NCBI GenBank assembly: GCA_016875735.1
Contig: VGOW01000009.1
Location: 1 to 64,000, forward strand
Source: Chloroflexota bacterium
GTDB taxonomy: Bacteria; Chloroflexota; Anaerolineae; Anaerolineales; VGOW01
Length of the DNA: 64,000 bases
Reading direction: 5' to 3'
How positions within the stretch are numbered: the first letter of the stretch is position 1; every line of letters starts with the position of its first letter. A program made the translations under genes and the position numbers. This document shows, piece by piece, positions 15,632 to 24,215 of the stretch. Below the pieces are notes generated by a model that was not told where the DNA came from, ran no database searches, and saw only the letters and a program-made list of their open reading frames with translations.

Positions 15632-18205
15632 ATGAACATCCAATTTTTGCTCGCCGCTCGATACTTGTGGGGCCGCAAACTTCGCACCGGCCTCACCACA
15701 TTAGCCATCGTCATCGGCGTGATGGTCATTTTCGGCACGGGCATCTACCTGCCGACGTTTATGGCCGCCTTCCAAAGAAGCCTCCTTTCCGCGTCGGGGC
15801 AGGCCGATGTGATGATCACCCACAAGACGGGCGAAGCGTTTTCGACCAGCGTGATGAATCGCGTCAAAGCCCTCGACGGCATCGGCGTCATTGCCGGCTC
15901 GGTCGAACGTCCCATCCTCTTCCCGCCCAACTTCTATGGCCGCGACTCGACCGTGCAAGGTGTGACGATTATCGGCCTCGATCCCGAAACCGCGCCGACT
16001 CTGCGCGATTATCCCCTCGCCGAGGGCCGCTTTCTGAAACGCGGCGACAACGACGCCGCCGTGATCACGCAAAGCCTGGCCGACTCTCTCGGATTGAAAC
16101 TTGGCGATTCATTGAAACTGCCGACGACTGAAGGCGTCGTCAAATTCAAGATCGTCGGCCTGCGCCCCGGCCGGGCGTTGGTAGGCAACGAACAGGTGCT
16201 CATCACGCTCTCGCAGGCGCAGAGCCTGCTCGATCTATCGGGGCGCGTCAACGTGATCGAAGCCAACCTCACGGCTACCGACGAAGCGCAACGCGAAGCC
16301 ATCGTCGATTCCATCAAAGAACTGCTCGGAAAGAATTATCACTTTGGCGGGCTGTCGAGCGGCTCGGAGTTTTTGGGCGCGATGCAAACCGGGCAAGTCA
16401 TGTTCAACACCATCGGCTTTCTCACGCTGTTAATGGGAGGCTTCATCATCTTCAACACCTTCCGCACCATCGTCGCCGAGCGCCGCCACGACATCGGCAT
16501 GTTGCGCGCCATCGGCGCGAGTCGCGGGGCCATCATCGCCCTCGTGTTGGCGGAGGGATTGGTGCAGGGCGTCGTCGGCACGATCATTGGGCTGGGGCTG
16601 GGTTATCTGCTGGGCTCTGCGGTCACGGCAGGCGCCGGAGAAATGCTGAAAAAAATTATCAGCGGCATGAGCTTCGATACGCTCGTGATTGAGCCGGCGC
16701 TCGTTGTTGCTTCGATTGTGTTGGGCATGGGTGTTACCTTGGTTGCCGGGCTGCTGCCGGCGTTCAGCGCTGGCCGCGTCACGCCCATCGAGGCCCTGCG
16801 CCCCTCGCTCGGCGAAGTGGTTCAGCGCATTGATCGAGTCGGCGCCATCATCGGGGCGGTGATGGTCGCCGCCGCCATCGTGGGTTTGCTGTCAGGCAAT
16901 TTCTCGTTGATCGCGTTCGGCGGCTTGCTGTTTCTCATCGGTCTGGTTCTGGTCGCGCCCGCGCTGGTCAAGCCCATTGCCAGCCTCTTCAGCATGTTGA
17001 TTGCGTTGATGTTTGCGCGGGAGGGCACGAGCGAGCTCGCGCAGGGCAACCTCACCCGCCAGCCGTCGCGCGCGGCCATCACCGCCAGCGCAACGATGAT
17101 CGGGCTGGCGATTGTCGTCGGCGCAGGCGGCATGATGTTCAGCCTCAATGACAGTCTGTTGGTCATGTTCCAGAAAACGATGGGGAGCGACTATCTTCTG
17201 CTTCCGCCTTCCGTCTCGGTGTGGAAGGGCAACGTGGGGGCGAGTCAAAGTTTGGGCAACCGGATTCGGGTGATTGACGGAGTCGGCGCGGTCAGCACCC
17301 TGCGCTACGCGCAATCGTATATTCAGTCCGCGTCGATCAAAGGCGCGGGCGAGGCCACCATCTCGGTGCTGGGAATCGATCCTGTGGAATATCTCAAAGT
17401 AGCCTCGATGGATTTCCAACAGGGCAACCAGCAGGAGGCCTTCGCCGCGCTGGCGCGCGACGAGCGCAACGTGATCGTGAACGGCATCCTCGCCGCCCAA
17501 GCCGGCCTGAAAGTCGGCGACAGCCTCGCGCTGGCGACGCCCGAAGGCCAGCGCGAGTATCGCATTGTCGCGGTGGCCGGAGATGTGTTGAGCGCTAAAA
17601 TCAACACCGCCTATATTTCGCAGACGCTGATGCGCGAGGATTTTCGCAAGAGCGAAGACATTTTCTTTCAGGTCAATCTTGCGCCCGGAGCCGACCCGGC
17701 GGCAGTGGAACAGCGGTTGAACATGATTGTTGCCGATTATCCGCAGTTCCGGCTCGTGTCGGGGCGCGACTACATGGCCGAGTTCGGCAAGCAATTCGAT
17801 GCGATCTTCGCCGGGACGTATGTGCTGTTGGGCGTGTTGGCCCTGCCATCGCTGATCGCTATTCTCAATACGTTAGCCATCGGCGTGATCGAGCGCACGC
17901 GCGAGATCGGAATGCTACGCGCCATTGGCGCAACGCGCGGCCAAGTGTGGAAAACCATTGTGGCCGAAGCGCTTCTGCTCGCCGCCATCGGCACGGCCTT
18001 CGGCATCATGGCCGGGCTGTATCTGAGTTATGTGATGGTGGAAGGCATGGCCGCGACCGGCATTTTCAGAATGGAATACTCGTTCCCGTTCGCCGGAGTG
18101 TTGGCCGCCACCGCAGTGGGACTGCTCTTCGGCGTGATCGCCGCCCTCTTCCCTGCGCGCCAAGCCTCGCAGATGGAGATCATCAAAGCGCTGCGATACG
18201 AATAA
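15632..18205 (+). CDS. ABC transporter permease, duplicated FtsX/MacB type
   Basis: An 857-residue permease. An N-terminal membrane helix is followed by a large extracytoplasmic MacB_PCD-like domain (about residues 40-240), an FtsX module with three helices (about 260-390), then two more helices, a second extracytoplasmic domain (about 510-690) and a second FtsX module (about 725-857) containing ERTREIGMLRAIGATRGQVWK. The first module has the matching ERRHDIGMLRAIGASRGAII. This is the mechanotransmission type used to release lipoproteins, peptides or antibiotics from the membrane. The substrate is unknown. Confidence 0.93.
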   Translation: MNIQFLLAARYLWGRKLRTGLTTLAIVIGVMVIFGTGIYLPTFMAAFQRSLLSASGQADVMITHKTGEAFSTSVMNRVKALDGIGVIAGSVERPILFPPNFYGRDSTVQGVTIIGLDPETAPTLRDYPLAEGRFLKRGDNDAAVITQSLADSLGLKLGDSLKLPTTEGVVKFKIVGLRPGRALVGNEQVLITLSQAQSLLDLSGRVNVIEANLTATDEAQREAIVDSIKELLGKNYHFGGLSSGSEFLGAMQTGQVMFNTIGFLTLLMGGFIIFNTFRTIVAERRHDIGMLRAIGASRGAIIALVLAEGLVQGVVGTIIGLGLGYLLGSAVTAGAGEMLKKIISGMSFDTLVIEPALVVASIVLGMGVTLVAGLLPAFSAGRVTPIEALRPSLGEVVQRIDRVGAIIGAVMVAAAIVGLLSGNFSLIAFGGLLFLIGLVLVAPALVKPIASLFSMLIALMFAREGTSELAQGNLTRQPSRAAITASATMIGLAIVVGAGGMMFSLNDSLLVMFQKTMGSDYLLLPPSVSVWKGNVGASQSLGNRIRVIDGVGAVSTLRYAQSYIQSASIKGAGEATISVLGIDPVEYLKVASMDFQQGNQQEAFAALARDERNVIVNGILAAQAGLKVGDSLALATPEGQREYRIVAVAGDVLSAKINTAYISQTLMREDFRKSEDIFFQVNLAPGADPAAVEQRLNMIVADYPQFRLVSGRDYMAEFGKQFDAIFAGTYVLLGVLALPSLIAILNTLAIGVIERTREIGMLRAIGATRGQVWKTIVAEALLLAAIGTAFGIMAGLYLSYVMVEGMAATGIFRMEYSFPFAGVLAATAVGLLFGVIAALFPARQASQMEIIKALRYE

Positions 18206-18214
18206 CTCTCCCAA

Positions 18215-18305
18215 CCGCGTTTTTTCCGCCGAGTCGCAGAGAGCGCAGAGAGAACGCAGAGAAGGTTCTCGAGAAAAACTCGGCGTGCTCCGCGACTCCC
18301 CGAAG
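18215..18305. repeat. Imperfect repeat, gagtcgcagagagcgcagag type
   Basis: The gap after the permease gene contains gagtcgcagagagcgcagag and a short inverted gaaggttctcgagaaaaactc region. It belongs with 26578-26650 and 60686-60764. Confidence 0.5.
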
Positions 18306-18351
18306 GGGGTGAAATCTGCTGGTTTGCGCGAGATGAGCGAATAACATTGCG

Positions 18352-18834
18352 ATGATATTTCTCTTCGGCGCCAAGACGGCGCAAAAGCAACTGCCGCCAG
18401 AGCGAAAGGTGTGCCCCAACTGCCTCTCGGTCACCGAGCACGCCGTCACCGAACACGACACGCGGCTCACGCTCTATTTCATTCCGCTGATCTCGCTCAA
18501 GCGCGAAATCATTTACACCTGCTCTCAGTGCGGCGACTCGCACATCGTCTCCTACGACGAATATCAGGCGGCGCACGCCGAGACTGAAGCGATCGGCCAA
18601 AAGGAAGGCGGCAAAGAGTCGGCGGCCAGCGGCAAGCAGCCGAAGTCCGCCCGCGACAAAGCCCGCGCCATCCTCGAAGGCCGCGTGGTCAACGGCGAGA
18701 TCAAAACCTCCCTGCCCTTCAGCGCCAAATTCTCATCCGATCGCATCCTCAAATGGATGTGGATTGCCTTCGCCGCCATCCTCCTCGCCGCCGCCATCCT
18801 GCTCATCCTCCTCTTCTCCGTCCTCTCGCACTAA
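18352..18834 (+). CDS. Zinc-ribbon protein with C-terminal membrane anchor
   Basis: A 160-residue protein. CPNC (about residue 21) and CSQC (about 57) form a zinc ribbon. A charged linker follows (residues 75-110, rich in Lys, Glu and Ala), and one C-terminal membrane helix (WMWIAFAAILLAAAILLILLFSVL) anchors it. The ribbon would face the cytoplasm. The family is not recognised further. It stands alone between two repeat regions. Confidence 0.75.
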   Translation: MIFLFGAKTAQKQLPPERKVCPNCLSVTEHAVTEHDTRLTLYFIPLISLKREIIYTCSQCGDSHIVSYDEYQAAHAETEAIGQKEGGKESAASGKQPKSARDKARAILEGRVVNGEIKTSLPFSAKFSSDRILKWMWIAFAAILLAAAILLILLFSVLSH

Positions 18835-18839
18835 GGCTG

Positions 18840-18951
18840 TTAGCCATTAGCAATTAGCGATTAGCCATTAGCAATCAGCATTCGTCCTTCCTCCTTCATC
18901 CTTCATCCTTCATCCTTCATCCTTCCTCCTTCCTCCTTCATCCTTCATCCT
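18840..18951. repeat. Heptad array (16 units) before the tRNA nucleotidyltransferase gene
   Basis: Sixteen contiguous 7-bp units run without a phase break from ttagcca through ttagcaa, ttagcga, tcagcat, tcgtcct and tcctcct to tcatcct. The unit sequence changes gradually, so two apparently different repeats are ends of one array. The next gene's ATG is 4 nt beyond the last unit, leaving no room for a normal ribosome site. Confidence 0.9.
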
Positions 18952-18955
18952 TTCA

Positions 18956-21493
18956 ATGCCCACCCTCATCCTCACCCACGAGCAGGCCGACTTCGACGCA
19001 GTCGCCTCGATGTGGGCCGCGCACCGCCTCTACCCCGCCACCATCCCCGTCCTCCCGCGCCGCATCAATCGCAACGTCCGCGCTTTCCTCACCCTCTTCG
19101 GCGAGCACTTCAACTTCACCGAAACCGAAGACCTGCCGCGCCGCGCCGTCGAGCGCGTCATCGTCGTGGACGCGCAATCGGCCTCGTCGGTGAAGGGCAT
19201 GACGCCCAAAACCGAAATCACCGCGATCGATCATCACGACTCCTCGGCCAACGCCGTCGGCGCAAACATCACCCTGCTCGTCGAGCGATTGGCCGACTCC
19301 GGGCAGAACCTCTCGCCTGTTGAAGCCACTCTCTTCCTGCTCGGCCTCCACGAAGACACCGGCTCGCTCACTTATCTTGCCACCACCCCGCGCGACGCTC
19401 GCGCCGCCGCCTTTCTTTTGGAGAACGGCGCTTACCTCGACACCGTCCGCGAATTCCTTCAGCACCCTCTCACGCCCGGCCAGCGCACTCTTTTCGATCA
19501 ACTCATGTCCGCCGCCGAGACGCACACCATCAACGGCCAATCGATCATCCTCGCCGCCATCGACGCCGGAGAGGCCGACGAAGAACTCTCACTGCTCGCC
19601 CACAAACTGCGCGACACCTTCGACGTGGCCGCCGTGTTCATGCTCGTGGGATTGCACGGGCACGAGCCGCGCGTGCAGCTCATCGCCCGCTCCACCACCG
19701 CCGATGTGGATGTGGGCGCGGCCGCGCTTCGATTCGGCGGCGGCGGACACAACCGCGCCGCCGCCGCGCTCATCCGCAACCGAACCCTCGCCGAAGCCCG
19801 CGCCGCGCTCCTCGACTGCCTTGCCGACTGCGTGCGCCCCGCCGTCACCGTCGCCGAGATCATGTCGCGCGGCGCGCAGACGCTCGACCCCGCCGCGCCC
19901 ATTCGAGAGGCGGCCTCCCGCATGAAACGGCATGGATACGAAGGCTATCCCGTCGTCGCCAATGGGCGAGTCGTCGGCCTGCTCACCCGCCGCGCCGTCG
20001 ATCGCGCCATCCATCATCACCTCGAAGCGCAGCCGGTGAGTTCGATCATGGAAGCGGGCGAGGTGTCCGTCGCGCCCGTCGATTCGCTCGAACACCTTCA
20101 GCGAGTGATGACGACTCACGGTTGGGGGCAAGTGCCGGTCATCGATCCGCAAGGGGGTATCGTCGGCATCGTCACCCGCACCGATCTGCTCAAACGGCTC
20201 GCCGCCCCCGCGCGGCCCGGCCTGGTCTCCGTCCAACACAACCTCGCCGATCAACTCGCCGCCGCCCTGCCAGAGAATCAACTCATACTCCTGCGCCAAA
20301 TCTCCGGCATCGCCGCGCAGATCAACGGCGGCGTGTCGCTGTTCATCGTCGGCGGCTTCGTGCGCGATCTTCTGCTCGGCCTGCCCGCCGCCGATTTCGA
20401 TCTGGTCGTCGAAGGCGATGCCATCGCCCTCGCCCGACGGGTGGCCGCCGCGCTCGGCGGGCGCGTGGTCACCCACCAACGCTTTGGCACCGCCAAATGG
20501 AAACTGCCGCCCAACGCCCCGCTCGCGCACCTCGACTTCGTTTCGGCGCGCACCGAATTCTATGCTCACCCCTCGGCCCTGCCCGAAGTGGAGCACGCCA
20601 GCATCAAACTCGATCTGCATCGGCGCGACTTCACCATCAACACCCTCGCCCTCTGCCTCGACCGCAGCCACTTCGGCGACGTGCTCGACTTTTGGGGCGG
20701 CGAGCGCGATCTGCGCGACCGGCTCATCCGCGTCCTGCACTCGATCAGTTTCGTCGATGATCCCACGCGCATCCTCCGCGCCGTGCGCTTCGAACAGCGA
20801 TTCGGCTTTCGCATCGAGCGGCGCACCGCCGAACTGATCGCCCATGCCCTGCCCCTGCTCAATCGCGTCAGCGGCGACCGCGTGCGCCACGAGCTCGATC
20901 TCATTCTTCGGGAAGACCAGCCCGAGCGCCACCTCGCCCGCCTCGCCGAACTTGGCATCCTCACCGAAATCCACCCCGATCTCACTGCCAATCACGACGC
21001 CGCTCGCGCGCTCTCGGCGATCCGCAGTCAGCAGTCAGCACTCAGCACTCAGCACTCAGCGCTTTGGGCCGCGTGGCTCTCCTCCGTCTCGTCCGCCTCG
21101 CTCGATTCGATTCTCGCCCGCCTCGCCCTCTCGGCCAAACTCGGCCGCATCGTTCGGCAGGTGGCGGCGCTTCGCATCGCTATCGTGCAATTCAAACCCG
21201 ACACGCGCTTCAGCGACATGCACACCGTTCTGCAAACCTTCGACCCCGAACCGTTGAACATTGCCATTGCCCTGTGCGATGACGACGCCCTGCGCGCTCG
21301 CCTCTGCCAATACACCGAGCGCCTGCGCGCGCTCAAACCCCTCGCCACCGGCGACGACCTCAAAGCGCTCGGCCTGCCGCCCGGCCCGCGCTACGGCGAA
21401 ATCCTCGCCCAACTGCAAACCGCATGGCTCGATGGGGACATCGCCGCCGCCGAAGAAGAAAAAGCCCTCCTCCAGAAAATACTGAAAGGATGA
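18956..21493 (+). CDS. tRNA nucleotidyltransferase with DHH, CBS and poly(A)-polymerase domains
   Basis: An 845-residue multidomain enzyme. Residues 1-300 form a DHH/DHHA1 phosphoesterase (HEQADFDAVASM, VDAQ, DHHDS, GGGGHNRAAAA). Two CBS domains follow (about 302-425). The C-terminal half is a class II nucleotidyltransferase: GGFVRDLLLG, catalytic DFD, RRDFTINTLA and DDPTRILRAVRFEQRFGF. This layout is known from bacterial A-adding or CCA-adding enzymes (for example in cyanobacteria, Aquifex and Deinococcus relatives). Whether it adds A or CCA needs testing. A 35-bp heptad insert (21025-21059) is read through, giving RSQQSALSTQHSAL. The start has no ribosome site. Confidence 0.92.
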   Translation: MPTLILTHEQADFDAVASMWAAHRLYPATIPVLPRRINRNVRAFLTLFGEHFNFTETEDLPRRAVERVIVVDAQSASSVKGMTPKTEITAIDHHDSSANAVGANITLLVERLADSGQNLSPVEATLFLLGLHEDTGSLTYLATTPRDARAAAFLLENGAYLDTVREFLQHPLTPGQRTLFDQLMSAAETHTINGQSIILAAIDAGEADEELSLLAHKLRDTFDVAAVFMLVGLHGHEPRVQLIARSTTADVDVGAAALRFGGGGHNRAAAALIRNRTLAEARAALLDCLADCVRPAVTVAEIMSRGAQTLDPAAPIREAASRMKRHGYEGYPVVANGRVVGLLTRRAVDRAIHHHLEAQPVSSIMEAGEVSVAPVDSLEHLQRVMTTHGWGQVPVIDPQGGIVGIVTRTDLLKRLAAPARPGLVSVQHNLADQLAAALPENQLILLRQISGIAAQINGGVSLFIVGGFVRDLLLGLPAADFDLVVEGDAIALARRVAAALGGRVVTHQRFGTAKWKLPPNAPLAHLDFVSARTEFYAHPSALPEVEHASIKLDLHRRDFTINTLALCLDRSHFGDVLDFWGGERDLRDRLIRVLHSISFVDDPTRILRAVRFEQRFGFRIERRTAELIAHALPLLNRVSGDRVRHELDLILREDQPERHLARLAELGILTEIHPDLTANHDAARALSAIRSQQSALSTQHSALWAAWLSSVSSASLDSILARLALSAKLGRIVRQVAALRIAIVQFKPDTRFSDMHTVLQTFDPEPLNIAIALCDDDALRARLCQYTERLRALKPLATGDDLKALGLPPGPRYGEILAQLQTAWLDGDIAAAEEEKALLQKILKG
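21025..21059. repeat. Heptad array (5 units) inside the tRNA nucleotidyltransferase gene
   Basis: Units cagtcag, cagtcag, cactcag, cactcag, cactcag are translated in frame within the C-terminal helical region of the enzyme. Confidence 0.9.
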
Positions 21494-22053
21494 AACCCAT
21501 GCTCGACAAACTGTCCGCCGCCGTCACTCGCTTTGCCGCCGGCCGCAACACGTTGATACTCCTCGCCGTCTATTTGCTCATCAACATCGTCGTCCTCCCC
21601 GCCGCCGAGGCGCGCATCAAAGCCGCCTCCGGCGGAGTCGGCCCCATCGATCTGCAATTCGGTTACACCCCCGACAAAGTGTTCGGCATGGTCGAGTCCT
21701 ACGGCGACGCCCGATCCTTTTATGCCCTCTTCGAGTTCACCGGCGACTTGGCCTATCCCATCGTTTACACCCTCACCTTTTCCTTCATCATCACTATCCT
21801 CTTCCGCACCGCCTTCGATCACAACAGCCCTCTGCAAAAACTGCATCTCCTCCCCTTCGCCGCCTTCGCCTTCGATATGCTGGAGAACGTCTGCATCGTG
21901 ACCCTGCTGCTCACCTATCCACAGCAGATCACCGCAGTGGCCGTCGTCGGCAACCTCTTCACCCTCGTCAAATGGGCCGCCGCCTTCGGCTCCCTCGCCC
22001 TCATCCTCATCGGCCTCGTTGGCGTTGGGGTGAGGAAACTCAAGAAGGCGTGA
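21490..22053 (+). CDS. Hypothetical membrane protein
   Basis: A 187-residue protein with four to five hydrophobic segments (about residues 19-38, 75-100, 113-140, 145-185). YTLTFSFIITILF and LLPFAAFAFDMLENVCIVTLLL are clear helices. The start ATG overlaps the TGA of the nucleotidyltransferase gene (ATGA), so translation is coupled, and GAAAGG lies before it. No known family was recognised. Confidence 0.8.
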   Translation: MKPMLDKLSAAVTRFAAGRNTLILLAVYLLINIVVLPAAEARIKAASGGVGPIDLQFGYTPDKVFGMVESYGDARSFYALFEFTGDLAYPIVYTLTFSFIITILFRTAFDHNSPLQKLHLLPFAAFAFDMLENVCIVTLLLTYPQQITAVAVVGNLFTLVKWAAAFGSLALILIGLVGVGVRKLKKA

Positions 22054-22130
22054 ATGGAAGTACAGTGAAATCTCCAAACGCGGTCATGCGGCTCAATTGT
22101 TGACAGGGCTTGCACATCTCGCGTGGGTCG

Positions 22131-22178
22131 GAACCACAGATCTCACGGAGTCGTATTCATCAGTGAAATCCGTGGTTG
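22131..22178. repeat. Imperfect palindrome, cacagatctcacgga type
   Basis: The arms accacagatctcacggagt and tgaaatccgtggt are partly complementary. The 175-bp gap that contains it has no other recognisable feature. Confidence 0.5.
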
Positions 22179-22227
22179 CTTTTCCCCCACTGCGTGACCC
22201 CCTCGCTGAATCAATCCGCGTCCCCCG

Positions 22228-23274
22228 ATGACCCGCGTCCTTCACGTCACCCCGAACGCGCCGGAGCCCGACCGCATCGAGATCGCCGCCCGTGCCATCC
22301 GCGAAGGCCGCCTCGTCGCCTTCCCCACCGAAACGGTGTACGGTCTCGGCGCGAACGCCCTCGACCCCGCCGCCGTCGCCCGCATCTTCGAAGCCAAAGG
22401 CCGCCCGCCCACCGATCCGCTCATCGCCCACATCGCCTCACCCGATCAACTGCGCGGCCTCGCCCTCGACATTCCTCAACTCGCCATTGATTTGGGAGAA
22501 AGGCTTTGGCCCGGCCCGCTCACGTTGGTTCTCAAAAGAAACCCTCGCCTGCCCGCTAACCTCTCTGCCGGGCGGGACACCGTTGCCGTGCGCCAGCCCG
22601 CTCACCCGGTGGCCGCCGCCTTGATTCGATCTGCCGGCACACCCATCGCCGCGCCCTCGGCCAACCTTTTCTCGCGCCCCAGCCCCACCACCGCCGAGCA
22701 TGTCCTGCGCGATCTCGATGGCCGGATCGATCTCATCCTCGACGGCGGCCCGACTCCGGTGGGGGTGGAATCGACGGTGCTCGATCTCACCGTCAGCCCC
22801 CCGGCCGTGTTGCGCCCCGGCGGAGTCCCGGCAGAGATTCTGCGCGAGATGATTCCAACGCTCGATGTGAGTCCCCGCGTGGCCGGCCCCGCCGAGTCCG
22901 CCTCATCGCCCGGAACATTCCTCAAGCACTATTCCCCGCAGTCGCCGTTGCTGCTCTTCACCGGCCCGCGCGATTCGATGCTGGCCGAGATGCGCCGAAC
23001 CGCACAGCAACTGCTGGCCGAAAACAAAAGAGTGGCGATGCTCCTCGCCACTCCCGAAATTTCTCTGTTCGCCGATCTCCCCGTCATCACTTTCGATCTC
23101 GGCGACGACTTGGATTCTGTTGCCCGCCGACTCTTCACCGGCCTGCGCCAACTCGACTCATCCGGCGCAGACCTCATTCTCGCCCACGACTTTCCCCGCG
23201 AAGGACTGGGGCTTGCCATTTGGGATCGACTCTTCCGCGCCGCCGAAGGGAGGGTGGTAATTGGTAATTGGTAA
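22228..23274 (+). CDS. tsaC: L-threonylcarbamoyladenylate synthase (Sua5 type)
   Basis: A 348-residue Sua5-type enzyme that makes threonylcarbamoyl-AMP for the t6A modification of ANN-decoding tRNAs. The YrdC domain is clear (FPTETVYGLGANALD, IFEAKGRPPTDPLIAHI, VAAALIRSAGTPIAAPSAN, GVESTVLDL). A C-terminal Sua5 domain follows (from about residue 225). The last six or seven codons (VVIGNW) run into a heptad array, which supplies the stop codon. The short YrdC-only form is usually called tsaC; here it is the long form. Confidence 0.94.
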   Translation: MTRVLHVTPNAPEPDRIEIAARAIREGRLVAFPTETVYGLGANALDPAAVARIFEAKGRPPTDPLIAHIASPDQLRGLALDIPQLAIDLGERLWPGPLTLVLKRNPRLPANLSAGRDTVAVRQPAHPVAAALIRSAGTPIAAPSANLFSRPSPTTAEHVLRDLDGRIDLILDGGPTPVGVESTVLDLTVSPPAVLRPGGVPAEILREMIPTLDVSPRVAGPAESASSPGTFLKHYSPQSPLLLFTGPRDSMLAEMRRTAQQLLAENKRVAMLLATPEISLFADLPVITFDLGDDLDSVARRLFTGLRQLDSSGADLILAHDFPREGLGLAIWDRLFRAAEGRVVIGNW

Positions 23275-23353
23275 TTGGTAATTGGTGGTTGGTGGTTGGT
23301 GATCAGCGTTCAGCACTCCGCATTCCGTATTCAGCATTCCGCATTCCGCATTC
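23256..23353. repeat. Heptad array (14 units) at the end of the Sua5 gene
   Basis: Fourteen phase-perfect units drift from ggtaatt (four copies) through ggtggtt and ggtgatc to agcgttc, agcactc, cgcattc, cgtattc and agcattc. The Sua5 stop codon lies within it. Confidence 0.92.
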
Positions 23354-23372
23354 ACCTTCATCCCTTCATCCT

Positions 23373-23510
23373 TCACTTCACCACCCTCAATCTCTCTCCC
23401 GCGAAAAGCAAGTCTCCCACCACCGTCGGCGGCGTCTGCGCCCGCCCCCCGCACGCCGCCCCAACGACGGCCAACAGCCCCATCATCAGCAATCGTTTCA
23501 CGAATCCCAT
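23373..23510 (-). CDS. Small putative lipoprotein (45 residues)
   Basis: On the minus strand an ATG at 23510 opens a 45-codon frame. MGFVKRLLMMGLLAVVGAAC is a convincing lipoprotein signal with lipobox VGAAC (Cys20), followed by a 25-residue mature peptide. AAGGAG lies 9-10 nt upstream of the ATG. The function is unknown, and it could be the remnant of a longer lipoprotein gene shortened by the adjacent repeat array. Confidence 0.5.
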   Translation of the reverse strand: MGFVKRLLMMGLLAVVGAACGGRAQTPPTVVGDLLFAGERLRVVK

Positions 23511-23536
23511 CTCGCCGCTCTCCTTCTGACTTCTCT

Positions 23537-23568
23537 TTTGTTCATTGTCTCATTGTTCATTGTTCATT
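23537..23568. repeat. Short heptad array, ttgttca type
   Basis: About four units of tgttcat/tgtctcat with one single-base phase slip, upstream of the antitoxin gene. Confidence 0.55.
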
Positions 23569-23613
23569 ACAATAGCGGCAACTGCAAAGCGCAAACGAAA
23601 GAGGTGCAGAAAC

Positions 23614-23853
23614 ATGTTCGGCTTTGATCGCATCACATTTGACCTCCGCATCATGGGAGGGCAGGCTTGCATTCGCGGCATGCGCATTCCGGTGTCGCTG
23701 ATAGTCAACCTCGTGGCGCACGGCAAGCAGGTTGCCGAAGTGCTTGAAGAATACCCCGACCTCGAGACCGAAGATGTTCGGCAAGCATTGGAATACGCCG
23801 CGTGGCTCACGCGCGATCAGGTTTATGCGCGCCGGCCGGAGAGCGTCCCATGA
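23614..23853 (+). CDS. DUF433 antitoxin
   Basis: A 79-residue protein of the DUF433 family, a helix-turn-helix-like fold. FDLRIMGGQACIRGMRIPVSLIVNLVAHGKQVAEVLEEYPDLETEDVRQALEYAA is almost the whole family consensus. Met 23614 was chosen because GAGGTG lies 6-7 nt upstream. Its TGA overlaps the next ATG, the usual coupling of an antitoxin with its DUF5615 PIN-like partner. It probably binds the toxin and represses the pair's promoter (TACAAT near 23568-23573). Confidence 0.88.
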   Translation: MFGFDRITFDLRIMGGQACIRGMRIPVSLIVNLVAHGKQVAEVLEEYPDLETEDVRQALEYAAWLTRDQVYARRPESVP

Positions 23854-24179
23854 GATTTCTTGCGAACATGGGCATATCCTCGCGCACTGTCGAATGGCTG
23901 CGTGAGCAAGGACACAACGCTGTTCACCTGCGCGAACAAGACTTGCAACGCGCGCCCGATGATGAAATTTTGGCAAAGGCGCGCGCCGAAGGCCGCGTTC
24001 TGCTGACGATGGATTTGGACTTTGGGCATCTGCTCGCTGTCAGCAACGAGAAACTGCCAAGCGTCGTCATCTTTCGCTTGAGCGACGAGCGATCCGAAAT
24101 CGTCAACGAGCGGCTGGCAGATGTATTGGCCCAGTGCGCGCAGGACATTAGAGGAAGGCGCAGTCATCTCCGTGGATGA
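23850..24179 (+). CDS. DUF5615 PIN-like toxin
   Basis: A 109-residue PIN-like protein. MRFLANMGISSRTVEWLREQGHNAVHLREQDL, DDEILAKARAEGRVLLTMDLDFG and SVVIFRL follow the DUF5615 consensus, with acidic residues (Asp in TMDLDFG) suited to a metal-dependent RNase site. It overlaps the DUF433 gene by 4 bp. Together they form a predicted VapBC-like toxin-antitoxin module; RNase activity is inferred from the fold. Confidence 0.85.
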   Translation: MRFLANMGISSRTVEWLREQGHNAVHLREQDLQRAPDDEILAKARAEGRVLLTMDLDFGHLLAVSNEKLPSVVIFRLSDERSEIVNERLADVLAQCAQDIRGRRSHLRG

Positions 24180-24215
24180 TGAATCGATCCGCGTGAGGCG
24201 ACTCCCGATACGACC

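Noticed and set aside
22054..22227. tRNA or riboswitch in the gap before the Sua5 gene
   Set aside because: No cloverleaf, CCA end or known riboswitch core; only a degenerate palindromic repeat.
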